A DNA stretch of 16,356 bases from Deltaproteobacteria bacterium (lineage in GTDB: Bacteria > Desulfobacterota > Anaeroferrophillalia > Anaeroferrophillales > Tharpellaceae), in contig JAUVDU010000004.1 of assembly GCA_030595135.1 (NCBI GenBank), forward strand, positions 1-16,356, written 5' to 3'. The translations under genes and the position numbers were made by a program. Each line of letters opens with the position of its first letter. Within the stretch, counting starts at the first letter, position 1. Below the pieces are notes generated by a model that was not told where the DNA came from, did no database searches, and saw only the letters and a program-made list of their open reading frames with translations. Below are positions 14,647-16,356 of this stretch, piece after piece.

Positions 14647-15867
14647 TTATAGCAAATAAGAGAGGATCGTGTCACTTAAAAACATACCCTTGTCGGTTAT
14701 CCATAGATTATTCTCATCCCAATCGAGCAATCCATCGCCGCGTAACTTTTGCGCTCGAGGCATTATGGTATCAACTGTTTGCGAGCCATACTCGTCTCGC
14801 AAACCCGCAAGACCGACCCCTTGACGAAGCCTTAAACCCATCATCAGGGACTCGATAAAAGAGGTCTTACGATTAATAATCTCTTTTTCAAACCAAAGCT
14901 CAGGCCAGAGTTCGGAACTGCTGCTCCCGGCAGGCGGCGAGGCATTGAGCTGCTCAAGCCGCCGCATATATATGAAAGGGTCAGGCATGTTACAATAACG
15001 TTCAGCCCAATGCTCCAGATCTTTCCGGTAACGCCAGCCCCCGCAAGCGCCGGCCCCAAGCCCCAAATAATCGTAAAGCTGCCAGTAGGCTAGATTATGC
15101 CGGGCCCGAACCTGATGGTGACGGGCAAAATTGGAGATTTCATAGCGATGAAGACCGGCATTTTCAAAACCCTCTTCAACCAATTGCATCATCTCGGTTT
15201 GAACATCCTCAGCCACCACCTGCAGTTTTCCTGCGGCAACCGCTTGCGCCAGACGGGTTCCCGGCTCCAGGGAGAGGGAGTAAGCCGAGACATGTTCCGG
15301 CGCCAAAACTGCAAGTTTCTGCAAATCTTGGCTCAAAACGGCCGGGCTCTGCCCGGGCCAGGCATAGATCAAATCAAGGCTGAGATTTTCAACACCCTCA
15401 TTACGCAAAATATCGACTGCCTTTTCAACCATCAACCCATCATGACGACGGCCGAGAAGCTGCAACCCTTCAGGAGCAAAGGTCTGTACGCCAAGACTGA
15501 TGCGATTGATGCCGGCGGCCCGGTAACCGATGATTTTTTCCCGGCTGATATCGGCTGGATTAGCCTCAAGAGTCACTTCAGGCTCAGAGACAAAACCAAG
15601 TCTTTGAGCCAACGTATCAATGATCCGGGCATAGAAAGAAGGAGAAAAAAGGGATGGCGTCCCGCCCCCGAAATAGAGGGTGGCCAGAGGCAAAAAAGCT
15701 TGCGGCCAGCTCTTTAGACGATATTGAAACTCAACTTCAAGAGCGGCCAGATAAGCCTTTTCCGGAATCGTGTCAACCGCCACCGAGGGAAATGAACAAT
15801 AAGAGCAGCGAGAACGGCAGAAAGGAATATGGATATAAAGATGACCAACTGGTTGGAGAGAAATCAG
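14647..15867 (-). CDS. hemW: HemW-like radical SAM protein (CTG start inferred)
   Basis: Radical SAM protein of the HemN/HemW family; HemW is a heme-binding heme chaperone, distinct from true coproporphyrinogen dehydrogenase. The [4Fe-4S] motif lies at the very start: HLYIHIPFCRSRCSYCSF with Cys17, 21 and 24 when counted from a CTG at 15867. GGGTPS, LEANPADIS, GINRISLGVQTF, LSLDLIYAWPGQS, YEISNFAR and HNLAYW follow, and a C-terminal HemN-type winged region ends the protein. No ATG, GTG or TTG exists in frame between the upstream stop and the motif. The CTG overlaps the upstream TGA as CTGA and has AAGGG 9 nt before it. The GTG at 15783 would delete the cluster motif. The usual GxGAHSF-type site reads GLGAGACGG, without the His. 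Confidence 0.9.
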   Translation of the reverse strand: MISLQPVGHLYIHIPFCRSRCSYCSFPSVAVDTIPEKAYLAALEVEFQYRLKSWPQAFLPLATLYFGGGTPSLFSPSFYARIIDTLAQRLGFVSEPEVTLEANPADISREKIIGYRAAGINRISLGVQTFAPEGLQLLGRRHDGLMVEKAVDILRNEGVENLSLDLIYAWPGQSPAVLSQDLQKLAVLAPEHVSAYSLSLEPGTRLAQAVAAGKLQVVAEDVQTEMMQLVEEGFENAGLHRYEISNFARHHQVRARHNLAYWQLYDYLGLGAGACGGWRYRKDLEHWAERYCNMPDPFIYMRRLEQLNASPPAGSSSSELWPELWFEKEIINRKTSFIESLMMGLRLRQGVGLAGLRDEYGSQTVDTIMPRAQKLRGDGLLDWDENNLWITDKGMFLSDTILSYLL

Positions 15868-16356
15868 GAAGTGGAACCCTTCTCTTCAATATTAAGAGCC
15901 ACTTCATAACCGAGGCGCCGGGAGATTTCGGCCGCCGCCTGTTTAACCGCTGGCGCAATCGTCTCCTTGATTGATGCATCAGTCAAACGGAAAGAGGGAC
16001 CGGAAACACTAATACCGGCCACCACTCGTTTGGTATAGTCACGAATTGCTGCGCCGACACATTTGACATCAAGATCATACTCTTCATCATCAACGGCATA
16101 GCCCTGTTCCTGGATTAGCTCCAACTCTTTAAAAAAGAGATCCTTGTCGCGAATCGATTTCGGCGTACAAGCTTCCCACTCTTTAACCGGCGGCAGAATT
16201 TTCTCTAATTCGCCGACATTCATCGAGGCAACCTGAGCTTTACCAATGGCCGAACACCAAACCGGTAACTGCGAGCCGACCCGGGAAACAACCCGAACGG
16301 CTTGATCGGACTCTACGACATCGAGGTAGACGACATTATGATTACGGATAACCCCG
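15864..16356 (-). CDS. IclR-family transcriptional regulator, C-terminal effector domain (5' end cut by the window)
   Basis: The frame runs open to the window edge. It encodes the IclR ligand-binding domain: NHNVVYLDVVESDQAVRV, then AIGKAQVASM, DLFFKELELIQEQGYAVDDEEYDLDVKCVGAAI, VVAGISVSGPSFRLT and EISRRLGYE, all typical of the family. The DNA-binding helix-turn-helix lies outside the window. The ATG at 16223 is internal. The C-terminus ends LNIEEKGSTS, and its TGA overlaps the probable CTG start of hemW. Ligand and target genes cannot be read from this part. Confidence 0.93.
   Translation of the reverse strand, partial: GVIRNHNVVYLDVVESDQAVRVVSRVGSQLPVWCSAIGKAQVASMNVGELEKILPPVKEWEACTPKSIRDKDLFFKELELIQEQGYAVDDEEYDLDVKCVGAAIRDYTKRVVAGISVSGPSFRLTDASIKETIAPAVKQAAAEISRRLGYEVALNIEEKGSTS

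Noticed and set aside
15097..15717. Long + strand open frame of about 206 codons
   Set aside because: It is antisense to hemW, has no recognised motif or ribosome site, and hemW conservation explains the sequence.
15773..15979. Minus-strand frame encoding a basic then hydrophobic 68-aa peptide
   Set aside because: It is an out-of-frame shadow of the iclR end and the hemW start; both real frames have clear family motifs.

Overview
The window looks like a chromosomal segment of an anaerobic Gram-negative bacterium, most probably of the Desulfobacterota (deltaproteobacterial) type. This rests on the TRAP transporter with a TatT lipoprotein, the PyrK/PyrD1B pair, and a small 'cytoplasmic protein' family that I associate with that group. 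It is inference, since no phylogenetic marker such as rRNA is present. Both edges cut genes: a MoxR ATPase on the left and an IclR regulator on the right.

Left half (1-7918, + strand): one co-directional cluster of nine tightly spaced or overlapping genes. A RavA/MoxR-type AAA+ ATPase is followed by a 262-aa and an 84-aa accessory protein. Next comes a large protein that fuses a seven-bladed WD40 propeller to a von Willebrand A-like domain with a degenerate MIDAS. Then follow a helical-repeat protein, a 447-aa protein whose middle looks like a bpX-type domain, a Cys/His-rich 95-aa protein, a 76-aa protein and a 380-aa unrecognised protein. The MoxR + vWA + beta-propeller combination matches the predicted NTP-dependent 'MoxR-vWA-beta-propeller ternary systems', which comparative genomics has proposed to be conflict (defence) systems. 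Several partners here are ones I cannot name, so this is the most interesting part of the window. A 188-bp non-autonomous element (1110-1297) with IS66-like 5'-GTAA ends and a near-perfect 8-bp target duplication sits exactly at the 3' end of moxR and supplies its stop codon.

Right half (7962-16356, - strand): metabolic genes, read from right to left. A truncated IclR regulator overlaps hemW by a CTGA junction, which implies a CTG start for hemW. A small conserved protein follows and ends at a strong bidirectional terminator. After it begins a compact operon pyrK-pyrD-tatT-dctP-dctQ-dctM-thpR: the electron-transfer and catalytic subunits of NAD-linked dihydroorotate dehydrogenase, a complete TRAP-T transporter with its lipoprotein T-component, and an RNA 2',3'-cyclic phosphodiesterase-like protein. 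The two halves converge at about 7919-7961. Pyrimidine synthesis genes directly coupled to a TRAP transporter is an unusual arrangement. A second solo copy of the mobile element's terminal repeat lies in the pyrK upstream region.
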